From the NCBI GenBank assembly GCA_963693365.1, contig CAVNZM010000008.1, positions 62,001 to 126,000 of the forward strand: 64,000 nt of DNA. The letters are read 5' to 3'. Each line of letters begins with the position of its first letter. Position 1 is the stretch's first letter. This DNA is from Amoebidium appalachense. Lineage: Eukaryota; Ichthyosporea. Positions 25,201 through 36,797 of the stretch are shown here, piece by piece. A program made the translations under genes and the position numbers. The notes beneath the pieces were generated by a model that ran no database searches, had not been told where the DNA came from, and saw nothing but the letters and a program-made list of their open reading frames with translations.

Positions 25201-26393
25201 TGTACATGCAGCAACCGCGTGGGTACGAGGTACCCGGAAAGGAAGACTATGTGTGTCGTTTGCACAAAAGTCTGTATGGCCTCAAGCAAGCAGCAAGGTG
25301 CTGGAATGAGAAGATGCATGAGGCTATGGTCGATCTTGGCTTCACACGTGTGGAAGCTGATCGATGTGTCTACTTCAAGGTCAACGGAAGTGGAAAGACG
25401 GTGGTGGCTGTGCATGTGGACAACATGCTAGTGGCGGCGTCGACAGATGATCTTATTCAAGAATTCGTCAGGCAGGTTGGGACGAAGTTCTCCGTCAAGG
25501 TGATCGGCGAGCCAAAGCTGCTACTCGGTGTGCAGGTCAGTCGCGACGCTGCAACAGGCGATATAAAGTTGTCACAGGAAACGTACATCAAGTCATTGAT
25601 GCGGCGCTTCAACATGGTCGACTGCAAGGCTAAGTCAACTTGAACACCGCTACCGGAGCGATGTGTGTTGAGCAAGGCCATGAGTCCGGCAAGCGAGGAG
25701 GAGAGAGTGGCGATGCGGCAAGTTCCTTATGCCAGAGCTGTGGGCTCCTTAATGTACGCAATGGTGGCCACCCGGCCAGACATTGCACAAGCAGTGGGGG
25801 AACTTAGTAAGTTCGTGAGCAACCCGGGACTTCAACACTGGGACGCAGCCAAACATCTTCTCCGGTACCTCAAGGGGACAACCAACTACGGGATTGTCTA
25901 CCGCGGAGGACGAGGAGGGAGTACAACAGTGGAGGGATTCACTGACTCCGATTACGCTGGCAACTCCGACGACCGTAAGTCGACGAGCGGATACATCTTC
26001 ACTGCCAATGGATCTGCCATCAGCTGGGGCAGCAAGCAACAGAAGACTGTGGCTACTTCATCTACAGAGGCGGAGTATATGGCTACGTGCCTGGCAGTCA
26101 AAGAGGCTAAGTGGCTACGACAGCTGCTGGGGCAGCTGGGCTACGATATGAGTGAGGCGACCATCATCTACGCCGACAACCAGGCCAGCATCAAGCTTGC
26201 AAGGAACCCGATGCTCCATAACAGGAGCAAACACATCGACGTTCAGTACCACTACACCCGTGAGTGTGTGGAGAATGGGGATGTAGAACTTGTGTATTGC
26301 AGCACGAACAGTAACGTGGCCGACATGTGCACCAAAGCTTTAGGGAGACTTAAGTTGGTGCAGCATCGGCAGGCCATCGGCATGGCTGAGTAA
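22242..26393 (+). pseudogene. Copia gag-pol polyprotein, one internal stop and altered catalytic sites
   Basis: One frame from ATG 22242, broken by a TGA at 25641-25643 and continuing in the same frame to a stop at 26391-26393. In order: gag with a CCHC knuckle (CYKCHKFGHYKSQC, residues 242-255); protease motif DCGATSH (D295), with Cys where Ser or Thr is usual; an HH-CC integrase zinc domain; integrase D510, D575, E611, a perfect DD35E spacing; RT with first Asp about 973, but the active-site box reads HVDN (1058-1061) instead of YVDD; then RNase H (TDSDYAG, STEAEYMA, YADNQASI) after the stop. The TGA and the loss of an RT catalytic Asp indicate a recently inactivated copy. Readthrough of the TGA is possible but would not rescue the RT. 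Confidence 0.93.
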
Positions 26394-26526
26394 GAACTAC
26401 AAATAGTGTAGTGTTAATGTTCGTGTAGTAGGTGTTATATGTGTTAGTATAGTAGCATAGTTTTAGAGTTGCATCTTAGGCTTAGGTTGCATGCGGTACA
26501 TAGATAGAACACAGTGCAAGTGGGGG

Positions 26527-26832
26527 TGTCGAGCAGGATAGCCATCCGGTATGCCCTGCGTTAGCGTAGCACTAGTGATCGGGAATATTCGAGATATTCG
26601 GGATAAACTGGTGGATAGGTTCACGATAGATCAGGATAGATCTAGAAGAGTCTAGAAAATTCTATTGGAGTGCTTTGATTGGTAGCGACTAGATCCATAG
26701 CGGCGGGTAGACCAATCGGGAATAGTATGTAACATTCCAGTGAGCCAGACCACAAGTATATAAAGGTCCCGGCGGGCCAGTCAATGCAAGTCAGCAAATA
26801 ATAAAGTCTCACAGAGAAACCTCTAAGTTACA
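26527..26832 (+). repeat. Copia 3' LTR
   Basis: 306 bp, TGTCGAGCAGG to AAGTTACA, with TATATAAA (26757-26764) and AATAAA (26800-26805). Preceded by the purine tract AAGTGGGGG. Confidence 0.95.
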
Positions 26833-26836
26833 CCCC

Positions 26837-26837
<1 letters not shown>

Positions 26838-26875
<38 letters not shown>

Positions 26876-27160
26876 CCCTCCACTGCCTTCCAAAATTTCT
26901 TTAAAAAAAAACCCCCTCTGAAATTCAATTGAAACTTTCCGAACTCAATGCCTCCAGCATTAATAAGTGAGTCGGAGCGAATGAAGCAATATCAATAAAC
27001 TCTAAGTAACCGAATATTACTGTGAATATTATCATGATCATATGGCAGACAAATAAGGTGACGCACAAAAAGAGGATTGGATAAATGTTACCGTAAACAA
27101 AAAGTTACAGAAGTTACAATATTAATGTACGACTCGGAAACGGAACGAAAAGCAGCCTGA
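26838..27160. other. Poly-C remnant and AT-rich spacer
   Basis: C run to about 26873 (the copia target), then unique AT-rich DNA without a gene. Confidence 0.6.
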
Positions 27161-27244
27161 ATCAGACACACACACCCACACACCCACACACACACTGGCA
27201 CACACGATACCGTAACACACACACAGACACCGTGGCACAGACAC

Positions 27245-27342
<98 letters not shown>

Positions 27343-27378
27343 CGTGGCACACACCGTGTGACACACACACACACACAC

Positions 27379-27434
<56 letters not shown>

Positions 27435-27475
27435 CTATCACACGCACACACACACACACACGCACACCGCAACAG
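27161..27475 (+). repeat. (CA)n arrays
   Basis: Several CA blocks separated by ACCGTGGCACA-type interruptions. Confidence 0.95.
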
Positions 27476-27812
27476 ACTGGTGGGAGAACTGGTATGTGCA
27501 CAAACCCAACACACAACACGACCAAGGCTTCCTGTCACCAACATCACCACCATCCGGCAAATAAAAAAAGGAAACTTTGCCGAGATAACATGCTATGAAC
27601 CGGGAATTGTAGGAATGGAAGCCTTATAATTATAGTTATATGCAGTATACGTAATAGTGATTTTTGAGTATTAGTGTGACTAGATCTACAAGTTGAAGTG
27701 GGTCAAGCAAATAGCTCAGAGAGCAGGGCACCATAAAGAATTAACAGGCTGTCAAGCCTAGACTGAGATCTAGAGAGGGGATGACGCGACAAAGCAACGG
27801 TCTGTGGCATGT
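27476..27812. other. Intergenic, nothing recognised
   Basis: Unique sequence. No supported frame. Confidence 0.5.
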
Positions 27813-27871
27813 CAGTGTGTGTGTGTGTCACGGTGTGTGTGTGTGTGTGTGCACGTGCGTGTGTGTGCGTG

Positions 27872-27962
<91 letters not shown>

Positions 27963-27980
27963 CACTGTGTGTGTGTGTTG
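27813..27980 (+). repeat. (GT)n array
   Basis: Interrupted at the left by CACGGTGTG, then a long perfect GT run to 27961. Confidence 0.95.
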
Positions 27981-28096
27981 TATGACGTTGTTTCTGCACT
28001 TGGTTGTGGTGTTAAAAAGCCTGTTGAGGGGAAGGGGGGGAAAGGCTGCAAAAAAAAACTTCGAACCTACTACACAAGCCAACTCAACACACACCT

Positions 28097-28163
28097 TTCC
28101 TTTCCAGCCGGCGGCGGTTCTGCTCGACCTCTTCGTGCCTCTGCTCCAGCGCATCACGGTCAC
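28097..28163 (-). other. Possible orphan coiled-coil exon
   Basis: On the minus strand a GC-rich island reads SDRDALEQRHEEVEQNRRRL followed by ERK and a GT donor-like site. The hydrophilic heptad-like pattern looks like real coding sequence. The acceptor side is poor and no partner exon is certain (28370-28405, KASLPELER before a GT, is a candidate). The plus strand also reads PAAVLLDLFVPLLQRITVT then a stop after a good acceptor, so strand is unsettled. Confidence 0.25.
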
Positions 28164-28194
28164 TTAGGCATTTTTGAATTTGAGAATGGGGGGG

Positions 28195-28408
28195 GTGGGC
28201 ATTACTAAGTATTGAGGTCCCCCCTCGTGGTGGGTCTCCCCCCCCCCCCCCCCCCCCCCCCTCACCCCCCTCCCTAAGTTGACCACCGGGGTGCTTCCCC
28301 CCCCCCCCCCCCCCCTCCCCCCCGCGGGTAATCCAACGGGACCCTCAGCTCTGCGCCAGCCGCGGCGGCGTACCCTCTCAAGTTCTGGGAGGCTCGCCTT
28401 CGCCCCCA

Positions 28409-28445
<37 letters not shown>
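28195..28445. repeat. C/G homopolymer cluster
   Basis: Poly-C runs at about 28240-28261, 28298-28323 and 28410-28443, with GC-rich spacers. Confidence 0.9.
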
Positions 28446-28732
28446 TTATCCACCACCATCCCCAACATTAAGTTTGTACCAAGTCTTCTTCCCTTCAAAA
28501 TGACGCTAGTTCTCGCTGTGCAGTGTCAACTTAGTAGTTACAGGAAGATAGGAAGATAAGGATGACATTGGACTGTGAAAACCACATCATGGTACACCGC
28601 GCATTGAAGAGATCTAGAATGGCCCCTGCCCCAAGATAAACACTGCTTTTTGGCAAACAATGACTGCGGGTATGAACAGTGCAGGAGGGGATGGCTGCCC
28701 GGTGTCGCTGTGCTTGTGAGTTTTCGTGTGCG
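28446..28732. other. Intergenic, nothing recognised
   Basis: No supported gene. Confidence 0.5.
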
Positions 28733-28985
<253 letters not shown>

Positions 28986-29107
28986 GTTGGGGAGGGGATT
29001 GCTTAGACCTTGGAACCTTTGCCTGCCTGCCATATGCTTTCGAACGGTTTTGCGCTATTTGATTGAACACGCGAGCACACCCGTGCATGAGCACGGACAT
29101 ACGGGCT

Positions 29108-29171
29108 TGCACACACACACGCACACATACGCGCACACACACACATATACACACCCCACACACAAACACCC

Positions 29172-29205
<34 letters not shown>

Positions 29206-29395
29206 CAGACGAACACACGAACACACACACACAGACACGCACATGCATGCACACACGCATGCACGCACACGCACACAAACACAAGCAAACACACAGACAC
29301 ACACACACACATATACATACAAACACACACACACACACGCGCGCGCGTGCGCGAACACAAACACGCCCACCAACACACCCACACCCACACTCAAT
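29108..29395 (+). repeat. Degenerate (CA)n array
   Basis: About 290 bp of CA with frequent CG and AA interruptions. Confidence 0.9.
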
Positions 29396-29574
29396 CAGCA
29401 ACATAAGCACACGTATGTGTTAGTTACCCGGGTGTTTATATCAGTATACCAGTTTTTTTAAGAAAGCTGTTTTCCAGAACCAAGGTGCCTTCCTTTTTTG
29501 TGCTCCTGTTATTCAAGCAGCAATATCCTTTGACTTCTCTTTTTAGCAACGTAAATAGATCAATGCACGACCTC

Positions 29575-29719
29575 AACTCTCTCTCTCTCTCTTTCTCTCT
29601 CCCCGCTCCCCCTCCCCCCCTTTGCCCCCCCCAAAAAAGGAAAACAGACACACACCAACGCACAAGCACGAACACAAGGACACAGCACACACACTCGCAC
29701 AGACATATTGTAACACATG

Positions 29720-29808
<89 letters not shown>
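29575..29808 (+). repeat. (CT)n, then C runs, then (CA)n
   Basis: CT/C block 29575-29636 and CA blocks, with a perfect CA run 29720-29808. Confidence 0.9.
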
Positions 29809-29810
<2 letters not shown>

Positions 29811-30690
29811 CCCCTTGTCCTCTGAGAAGCTCCTATTGTTAACACAAATTTATGGCCGATAGCAACGCTCTCTTCGAAGCTTCGGCCACACCAGCCCGTT
29901 CGGTTCCCCCGCCGAGTCCCCACTTGTGCTCCACATGCATGGCTGACTGCACAGGCACGTTGCCCCTCTCAGCTAACATCGGTGATTGCTAGACAATAGT
30001 AGCTGCGAGGAGCATTTCAAACCGTATAATGTATTTTCTTGTGGCTCGTAATTGGCCTGCCCTTATGGGCTAAAGCTTAAGCCTCGCTGTCATAGTTGAA
30101 CATGTGGCATATATGTTATAAGCCAAGCCTGGCAGACCAATTTTGTGCATTGTCGAGTTAGGTGCATGGAGCTGCTGCAACTATCATATTGTTCACGAAA
30201 AGTCGGGCACGGCTGGTATAGTAAGCTGTTTGGGATTAGGCCACTACCTGCCCGTGGACGGCTGCGCAGGACCAGGTGTCCATGAAGCCGACGAGACTGT
30301 GAAAGGGGCTGACTCGAACTCACACGTGAGGAACGTGAATAGGAAGCTGGTGTGGTTCCGACTTAGTATGGAACAGGTCTAGCTACAAGAGAGGGGCTGT
30401 TTCGCCAGCCCAAAACAGGAGGATAATTGGCCGCGGAGGGCTGCATCTGACCTCGAGATGCCTGCAAGTGATGGATGCTCGCAATGACTAGTTGCGGTGC
30501 TCCTGGTGGTTGGGGAGTTGCTACCTTCTTGGATCTATATGATGTTTATGACACAGGTTTACCCTCGCGCAGGAGGTGGTGGTGGGTTGAGCAGGTGGGT
30601 GACATCGAACTTAAAACCTTGTAGAAGTGCACTTAAAACCTTGTAGAAGTGCACATGTCAGATAAGGTCACACACCGTGTGGCCTAATCT
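29809..30690. other. Intergenic, no recognised gene
   Basis: Unique sequence, including a 79-codon frame (30143-30382, +) without recognisable features. A 22-bp unit (ACTTAAAACCTTGTAGAAGTGC) is tandemly duplicated at about 30608-30653. Confidence 0.4.
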
Positions 30691-30696
30691 TTTATT
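30691..30696 (-). promoter_or_regulatory. Poly(A) signal of the zinc-finger gene
   Basis: AATAAA on the minus strand, about 160 bp past the stop codon. Confidence 0.55.
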
Positions 30697-30857
30697 CGAC
30701 GTTCATGCTTATGGCTGCTAGCCAGTAGCCAGCCTTACACTATTCGGGAGCACAAATTGACCCCCACGTGCCCTGCACAGCAAGTGCACGCCAACCTCTT
30801 TACACTGCTACCGTTGAAGTTTTGGCGCTACCAGCGTCCACTCTCATCCCCCTTAAC

Positions 30858-31544
30858 CTACACGGCCATGACGGGCCTGCTGAACACCACGGTCTCCATG
30901 GCCTCCACGGTCTGGAACATGGCAAGCAGCCGCCTCAGCTCGGCCTTGAGCTCCTGGTCGGTCTGCATGGACAGGTCCTTGAATGGCCCCATGAGCTGCG
31001 CTGATAGCGCACCGACACCGAGCTTGGGCGGCACCGTGTCAGGGAACGTGAGGTGGGGGGCTGTGAGTGTGCCTGGTGGGCGGAAGGATAGGGGGGCTGG
31101 GGGGGTGGGAGGGCTTGTGCGGGGGTTGGGCCCGGAGAGCAAACGAAGGAGCTCTGCTGCCTCGGCCTCGTGGTCGGTGCTAGTTTGGCGTGCCAGGGTT
31201 GGCGGGCTGGCGGGCTTAAGCGCCCCGCTGGGCAAGTGGTAGGGTGCCGGCCGCGGGGCAGCTTTGCACGGGGCCAGGGGGACGGTGTCTGTGCTTTGTG
31301 TGCGGGGGCGCTTGACCTGGTGCTTGAGCCACAGGTGCTGGTGCAGGGCGCTCTCGCTTGCGTAGCGCCGCTCACAGGCCTCGACGTGGCACTCAAAGTT
31401 GCGCTCCAGCTCGTGCACCTTGCGGCGCCTGCGGGTCTTCTTGGGCAGCATGTAGGACGTCGGGTCCAGCAGACTGGACGCCTGGCTGTGGCTGGGCGCC
31501 AGGGGCGGTTGTTCGGACCCACTAAGCGACTTAACTGCTGCCAT
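30858..31544 (-). CDS. Single C2H2 zinc-finger protein
   Basis: An intronless 228-codon gene. The ATG at 31544 lies in a strong ACCATGG context. The frame stays open 33 codons upstream, but that ATG (31643) is in a poorer context and would sit closer to the promoter. A basic patch (KKTRRRRK, residues 35-42) precedes HELERNF and one finger, C52-x4-C57-x12-H70-x4-H75 (…RRYASESALHQHLWLKH). The HEL-x-R-x-F and YASE-x-x-L-x-QH-x-x-x-KH pattern recalls a widespread single-finger family in fungi, plants and protists whose role is poorly known. The rest is Pro/Ser/Ala-rich and likely disordered, with a C-terminal amphipathic segment (DQELKAELRRLLAMFQTVEA). Probably a nuclear nucleic-acid-binding protein (inference). 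Codon use is strongly GC3-biased like the other genes here. Confidence 0.85.
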   Translation of the reverse strand: MAAVKSLSGSEQPPLAPSHSQASSLLDPTSYMLPKKTRRRRKVHELERNFECHVEACERRYASESALHQHLWLKHQVKRPRTQSTDTVPLAPCKAAPRPAPYHLPSGALKPASPPTLARQTSTDHEAEAAELLRLLSGPNPRTSPPTPPAPLSFRPPGTLTAPHLTFPDTVPPKLGVGALSAQLMGPFKDLSMQTDQELKAELRRLLAMFQTVEAMETVVFSRPVMAV

Positions 31545-31715
31545 GGTTTGGGTGTAGGCTGCTTTGCTTGTTGCTATAGAGACTACGGTGCGAGCGATTT
31601 TAGAGTGTGTGGGTGGCAGTGGGGGTCGATAGTGAAAACACAAATTGGGTATTGAAGGTGGACAAGAACAAACGGCGTCTCCGCGCGTCTGTACCCGATC
31701 TGAGAGCAGCCGGCC

Positions 31716-31806
31716 GTTTTTATATTTTTATTGTAGAGTTTACCCCCTTCCCTTTGGGCTCAATGGGCTGTGGAAGCGATGTGACTATCTACCAATCAAA
31801 TGACGT
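31716..31806 (-). promoter_or_regulatory. Likely promoter of the zinc-finger gene
   Basis: TATAAAAAC on the minus strand (31724-31716), about 170 bp before the ATG. Further upstream are an inverted CCAAT (31792-31796) and TGACGT (31801-31806). Confidence 0.45.
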
Positions 31807-31839
31807 TTGGGTGCGCGCCGCCATTTTTTGTAGTTTTTT

Positions 31840-33055
31840 TTTGGTTTTTGTAACGTCATGATGCCACCGTCTTTCAGGTGGGTAGACATCAGCTACGAAG
31901 ACATGATAAATGCACACTTTTGGGTATATTACACTAACAGGTCTTAGGTTGACCACGCGCATAGTACCGTATACGGTCACGCCGCATGATATGCGTAGGC
32001 ATGCGGCATGCATATGCGCGGCTCATCTGCATATGTCGCATGCATCATGATCGCTTGAAGTGTGTAATAGCCACATACAGTTCAGAAAAACCAGTAAGTA
32101 AGTTTTATGTGTGTAAATATAATATGATATTATGCTTAATGCCATATTGTTAGTCTCGTCGGCCTTGGCTCGAGGAGGGCAAATTGTGCGCATAGGCACG
32201 TTCATTGGCTAGTGCCTCACCAGACTCCCCCTGGATCGCGAACTTCTGGTGATTAAAGGATCTCGAGATTCTCGCGATCGACGGTCCGACTCCTCACATA
32301 GTTTGTAACACAAAGTGATGTTATACTATTAATAGATTACTAAGCACGTGTAGTAACCACGTGTTAAATAACTGTGAACACGGAGGGAAATCGGAACCGA
32401 CGGAAGCAATCACAGATCTCATAACGGCGACCAACAAGTGACCGTGTCTGCAGCAATGCAAAGTGCATAAACCCCCACCGTGGCAACAAACGGTCCATGA
32501 GGCTGCTGGCATGAGGCATGAGTGCCCTCCGCAAAATCTTTTGCACTGCCGCATCAAGTTTGTGGGGACCCACAACATAGTGTGCAACGCCAGTACCGCG
32601 GCCACCAAACTGACGGTAGTCAGTCAAGTCACTAGCCGCTAATTCAGAGGTTGCGTGAACTTGAACAGTGTCAGTCGACGTCGATGCGAACACACGTAAA
32701 GAGGCTGCCTCAGGTGTCAGGTGTGCTATTTAGGAGGCCCCTCAGCGACTCGTTGTCGGACGCGGACCTCACGTGAAGGCGCACCAGACAACCCGCCGCG
32801 GCCTGGTTCGAATCAATACAAATGTTGCTGTTGCGCACATGCTCTGTTCTGTAAGCGGCGTATTTTGTAAATAGACATGTCTGTACGCGTAACTACTACA
32901 TAGCAATAGCGTGTAACACGTGTATTCCCTAAAAACAGAGACCACCGGCCTTCCACGGCGGGGGTTCGAAATTCGCATCGTCTAAAGGGACTACCTTCAA
33001 GTTGGTACTCATATCAAGTTATAAAACTATTCGCGCTTACCACATCCACATTAAC
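31840..33055. other. Intergenic spacer
   Basis: Mostly unique sequence. Apart from the low-confidence frame at 32364-32693, nothing is recognised. B-box-like GGTTCGAA strings at about 32811 and 32965 lack the rest of a tRNA. Confidence 0.5.
32364..32693 (-). CDS. Hypothetical 109-residue frame
   Basis: Open on the minus strand with a mixed, protein-like composition (…GRGTGVAHYVVGPHKLDAAV…, then LMDRLLPRWGFMHFALL). The annotated start would be GTG, so a true start or an upstream exon is missing. No family was recognised. It could be an exon, a degraded transposon piece or chance. Confidence 0.2.
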   Translation of the reverse strand: MFASTSTDTVQVHATSELAASDLTDYRQFGGRGTGVAHYVVGPHKLDAAVQKILRRALMPHASSLMDRLLPRWGFMHFALLQTRSLVGRRYEICDCFRRFRFPSVFTVI

Positions 33056-33059
33056 GGCC

Positions 33060-33305
33060 GTACTCACGCACACACACACACTCACACTCACACACACGCA
33101 CACACACACTCACACACACGCACACACACGCACACGCACACGCACACACACACCGTACACACAGACACCGGCACACACACGCGTGCGCGCGCGCACCCAC
33201 GCACGCACACAGTGTCACACTGGGTCGCACACGCACACGTGACACACACACACGTACACATACATACACACACACACACAGTGTCAGACACACAAAACAC
33301 AAACA
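33060..33305 (+). repeat. Degenerate (CA)n array
   Basis: CA blocks with CGCGCG and GTGTCA interruptions. Confidence 0.9.
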
Positions 33306-33809
33306 CAAACAGTTCTACACACGCACAGCGTGCAGTGGCCATGCATAATATATGCATTATCCGGCCCTCTCCGGATCCCTCTGAAACTCCCGGAAGGGGA
33401 GGAGGGGAGGGGTGGGACACGTGTGTGTGTGTGTTGTGTGTGTGTGTATGGCATATACCATCATGATATTCCGTGCACTGCATGGCATCCTGCTCAATGC
33501 TATGGCGTCTGTACATGTGTACACTGACCCGGCTCTGAGTGTGGGTCGGCCATGTATGCGCATGATGCATGCACATGCATGCAGCCTGTCTCTAATAGTA
33601 GTAGACTCTCAAAATGAATCCGGCCGCGGAGGCCGCTAGATCAGTGTAGTAACATGCACACTTGCCCTGTGTACTTTGACTTTTCTGCCCATTAGACTCT
33701 TTGTTGATGTTGTTTTGTTGTTGTTTTTTTTGATAGCAGTGATGAGTTATTAATTTTGATATCCATGCAGCTTTGGGCTTCTCGGAATCTGATTTCTTCT
33801 TGTTTGTGG

Positions 33810-33915
33810 GCGCTCCCCCTATGTATGGCTTGCATTCTGCATCGTGTTATCCGTTTGTTCTTGTGTACTTCGTACTTTTTGACGCATTCAAAACCCCCTC
33901 CCCCCCCCCCCACCC
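33810..33915 (-). repeat. Dispersed repeat family A, diverged copy
   Basis: Minus strand: G-rich tract, TTTTGAATGCG, AAGTACGAAGTACAC, then CACGATGCAGAATGCAAGCC. The order of blocks is as in the 54901-55872 units but with more substitutions. A CA array abuts the C side. Confidence 0.6.
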
Positions 33916-34176
33916 ACCCAACACACACACACACACATACACACACACACACACGCATATGTATCTCATGGTTTCTTTGAACATAGGGTCTATTAGTTTT
34001 CTCAAAAACCCGGGCTCCACTGCCGGGTATATAGATTATGAAAATAAAACAAATACGTATTTTTTGTATACTTGAAGATAATACACCCAACCGAGCTTGG
34101 ATTTTTTTTTAAAAAAAAAAAGCGATTTTGGAAGGGGAGGGTTGCAGAAGGGGGGGGGGGGGGGGGGGGGGAGGGG

Positions 34177-34549
34177 GGCATTGTGTTGTTTACTAAATGA
34201 CTTGCTGCGCATGCACGATTTCGAGTTCCACGATGGCAGCATGCAATATTGCTTCAGTTTTCCTCCGTAACCCGAAACGTTTACATGTTAAAACCGTAAT
34301 GCTACATGGCTTGTTAAGCTTTTCTGTTGCCCCCCCCCAGGAGGCTCCCTGGCGGGGCCTTGGTTAAGGGGGACCTATGGACTGCCCCCCCCCCCCCTTC
34401 GCAGCCCCATCTTCTCCCCAAGGCTTCCTCCCCTTTCTCTACATCATCATGCAACACATGCCGCACATCTACAAATTCATGTGAAGATATCTCTAATAAA
34501 CACAGAAGCGAGGGGGTTTCTAAGGTGTTGTATACTGTGTATGTGCGTG

Positions 34550-34583
<34 letters not shown>

Positions 34584-35614
34584 TCGTGCGCGCGTGTGTA
34601 AGGAGTGTGTGTGTGCATGTGTACGTTGTGTGTGTCACGGTGCGTGTGTGTGCGTGTGTGCGTGTGTGTGTTTGTGTATGTACGGCGCTTGTGTGTGTGA
34701 CGATGTGTACATGCGTGTGTGTGTGTGGGTGGGTGTGTGGGTGTGTCCGGTGTGTGGCGTGTATGATTAATTTATATAATATGTGTATGGTGTGTATGTA
34801 TGTGTGTGTGTGAGTGTGTGTGGGTTTGTGTGTGTACGGTGTGTTTGTGTGTGTGTACGGTGTGTGTTTGTGTGTGTGAGCCTGCGCGCGCGCGTGTGTG
34901 CCCGCACGCGCGTGTGTCTGTGCGTGTCGGTCTGCGAAGGTCTTGTTTGTTTGTGTACGGTGTGCGTGTGTGCATGCGCAAGCCTTGTTGTGCGTGGGGG
35001 GGGTGTTTTGCCGGGTGTACGTTGTGTGTAGGTCACAGTTGAGAGAGGGGAGGGGGAAGATGCCTGCATGCCTGCAGTCTGAGTGTGAAGAGGAGGGGGA
35101 AGGTGGTGAGAGAACGAGGTGGGCCGTGTTTGCTTATTTTGCACGGCATTTCTAGTTGTTTTGTGAGCACAGAATCTGATATTTTGTCTTCACCCCAGGG
35201 GGGGAGGGGAGGGGGCATTGTGTTGATCACTAATTGACTTGCTGTGCATGCACGATTTCGAGTTCCACGATGGCAGCGTGCAATATTGCTTCAGTTTTCC
35301 TCCGTGACCCGAAACGTTTACATGTTAAAACCGTGATGCTACATGGCTTGTTTAAGCTTTTCTGTTGCCCCCCCCATAAGGCTCCCTGGCGGGGCCTTGG
35401 GCCTACGGGGGACCTACGGACCCCCCCCCCCCCCCCTCCCCCCCCCCCCCCCCCCCTCCCCCCCGCTTCGCAGCCCCATCTTCTCCCCAAGGCTTCCTCC
35501 CCTTTCTCTACATCATCTGCAACACATGCCGCACATCTACAAATTCATGTGAAGATATCTCTAATAAACACAGAAGCGAGGGGGTTTCTGAGGTGTTGTA
35601 TACTGTGTATGTGC

Positions 35615-35667
<53 letters not shown>

Positions 35668-36287
35668 TCGTGCGCGCGTGTGTAAGGTGTGTGTGTGCAT
35701 GTGTACGGTGTGTGTGTCACGGTGTGTGTGTGCGTGCGTGCGTGTGTGTGTTTGTGTGTGTACGGTGCGCTTGTGTGTGTGACGATGTGTACATGTGTGT
35801 GTGTGTGTGTGGGTGTGGGTGGGTGTGTGGGTGTGTCCGGTGTGTGGCGTGTATGATTAAATTATATAATATGTGTATGGTGTGTATGTATGTGTGTATG
35901 TGAATGTGTGTGTGTTTGTGTGTGTACGGCGTGTTTGTGTGTGTGTACGGTGTGTGTTTGTGTGTGTGAGCCCGCGCGCGCGTGTGTGTGTGCCCGCGCG
36001 CGCGTGTGTCTGTGCGTGTCGTTCTGCAAAGGTCTTGTTTGTTTGTGTACGGTGTGCGTGTGTGCATGCGCAAGCCTTGTCGTGCGTGGGGGGGTGTTTT
36101 GCCGGGTGTACGTTGTGTGTAGGTCACAGTTGAGAGAGGGGGAGGGGGAAGATGCCTGCATGTCTGCAGCCTGAGTGTGAAGGGGAGGGGGAAGGTGGTG
36201 GGAGAACGAGGTGGGCCGTTTGCTTATTTTGCACGTGCACGGCATTTCTGGTTGTTTTGTGAGCACAGAATCTGATATTTTGTCTTC

Positions 36288-36300
<13 letters not shown>
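34177..36300 (+). repeat. 1-kb tandem duplication
   Basis: Copy 1 is about 34177-35213 and copy 2 about 35214-36300. Unique ends are nearly identical (GATTTCGAGTTCCACGATGG at 34217 and 35254; CAGAATCTGATATTTTGTC at 35169 and 36267). The offset grows from 1037 to about 1092 because GT and C arrays inside have changed length. Contains GT arrays but no gene. Confidence 0.9.
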
Positions 36301-36321
<21 letters not shown>

Positions 36322-36763
36322 CCCCACACACACACACACCTCAATTGCGCACGAACCCGCACAAGGGTACCTCGAGCTCGTAAGCCAACAGGTCCCCGCT
36401 CTAATCCCTCACCACTGCACACAAGCACACACACGCATGTGCGGTACACACATATGAGTGGACCTCATGCGCACACGGTCAGGGTGTGTGTGCAGAGTCA
36501 TAATATGACCCCACAGGCTTGGTATAACCACTGTTCCTTGGACTGGTGTTTTTCTTTATGTTTCGAATGTGTTTTTCGAAATGACTGCTCTGCAGGCACT
36601 ATTTTCCCTTCATTTATAGTAACGTACGCGCGTTCAGAGTTCAGTCTTTTCATGACACACGCATGGCACTATGCATGCAAAAAAAACTTTAGTAAATAAT
36701 CATAACCGGGTCCCTTGCCTCTTCGCCCCCCCTTCCCCCCCCCTCCCATCTCCCTCCCTCCCC

Positions 36764-36797
<34 letters not shown>

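Larger units (their letters stand above)
18090..26832 (+). mobile_element. Ty1/copia LTR retrotransposon (with nested insertion)
   Basis: Flanked by a 5-bp target duplication CCCCT (18085-18089 and 26833-26837), i.e. inserted into a poly-C tract. Without the nested element it is about 4.9 kb. The 5' LTR (18090-18187 plus 21987-22193) and 3' LTR (26527-26832, 306 bp) differ only at the seventh base (A versus G) and by loss of the final A in the 5' copy, so the insertion is recent. Gag-pol order is gag, protease, integrase, RT, RNase H, which defines Ty1/copia. Confidence 0.95.

Noticed and set aside
32940-32985. Possible tRNA (GGTTCGAA near 32965 and 32811)
   Set aside because: Only a B-box-like string. 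No acceptor stem, D arm or anticodon arm could be folded.
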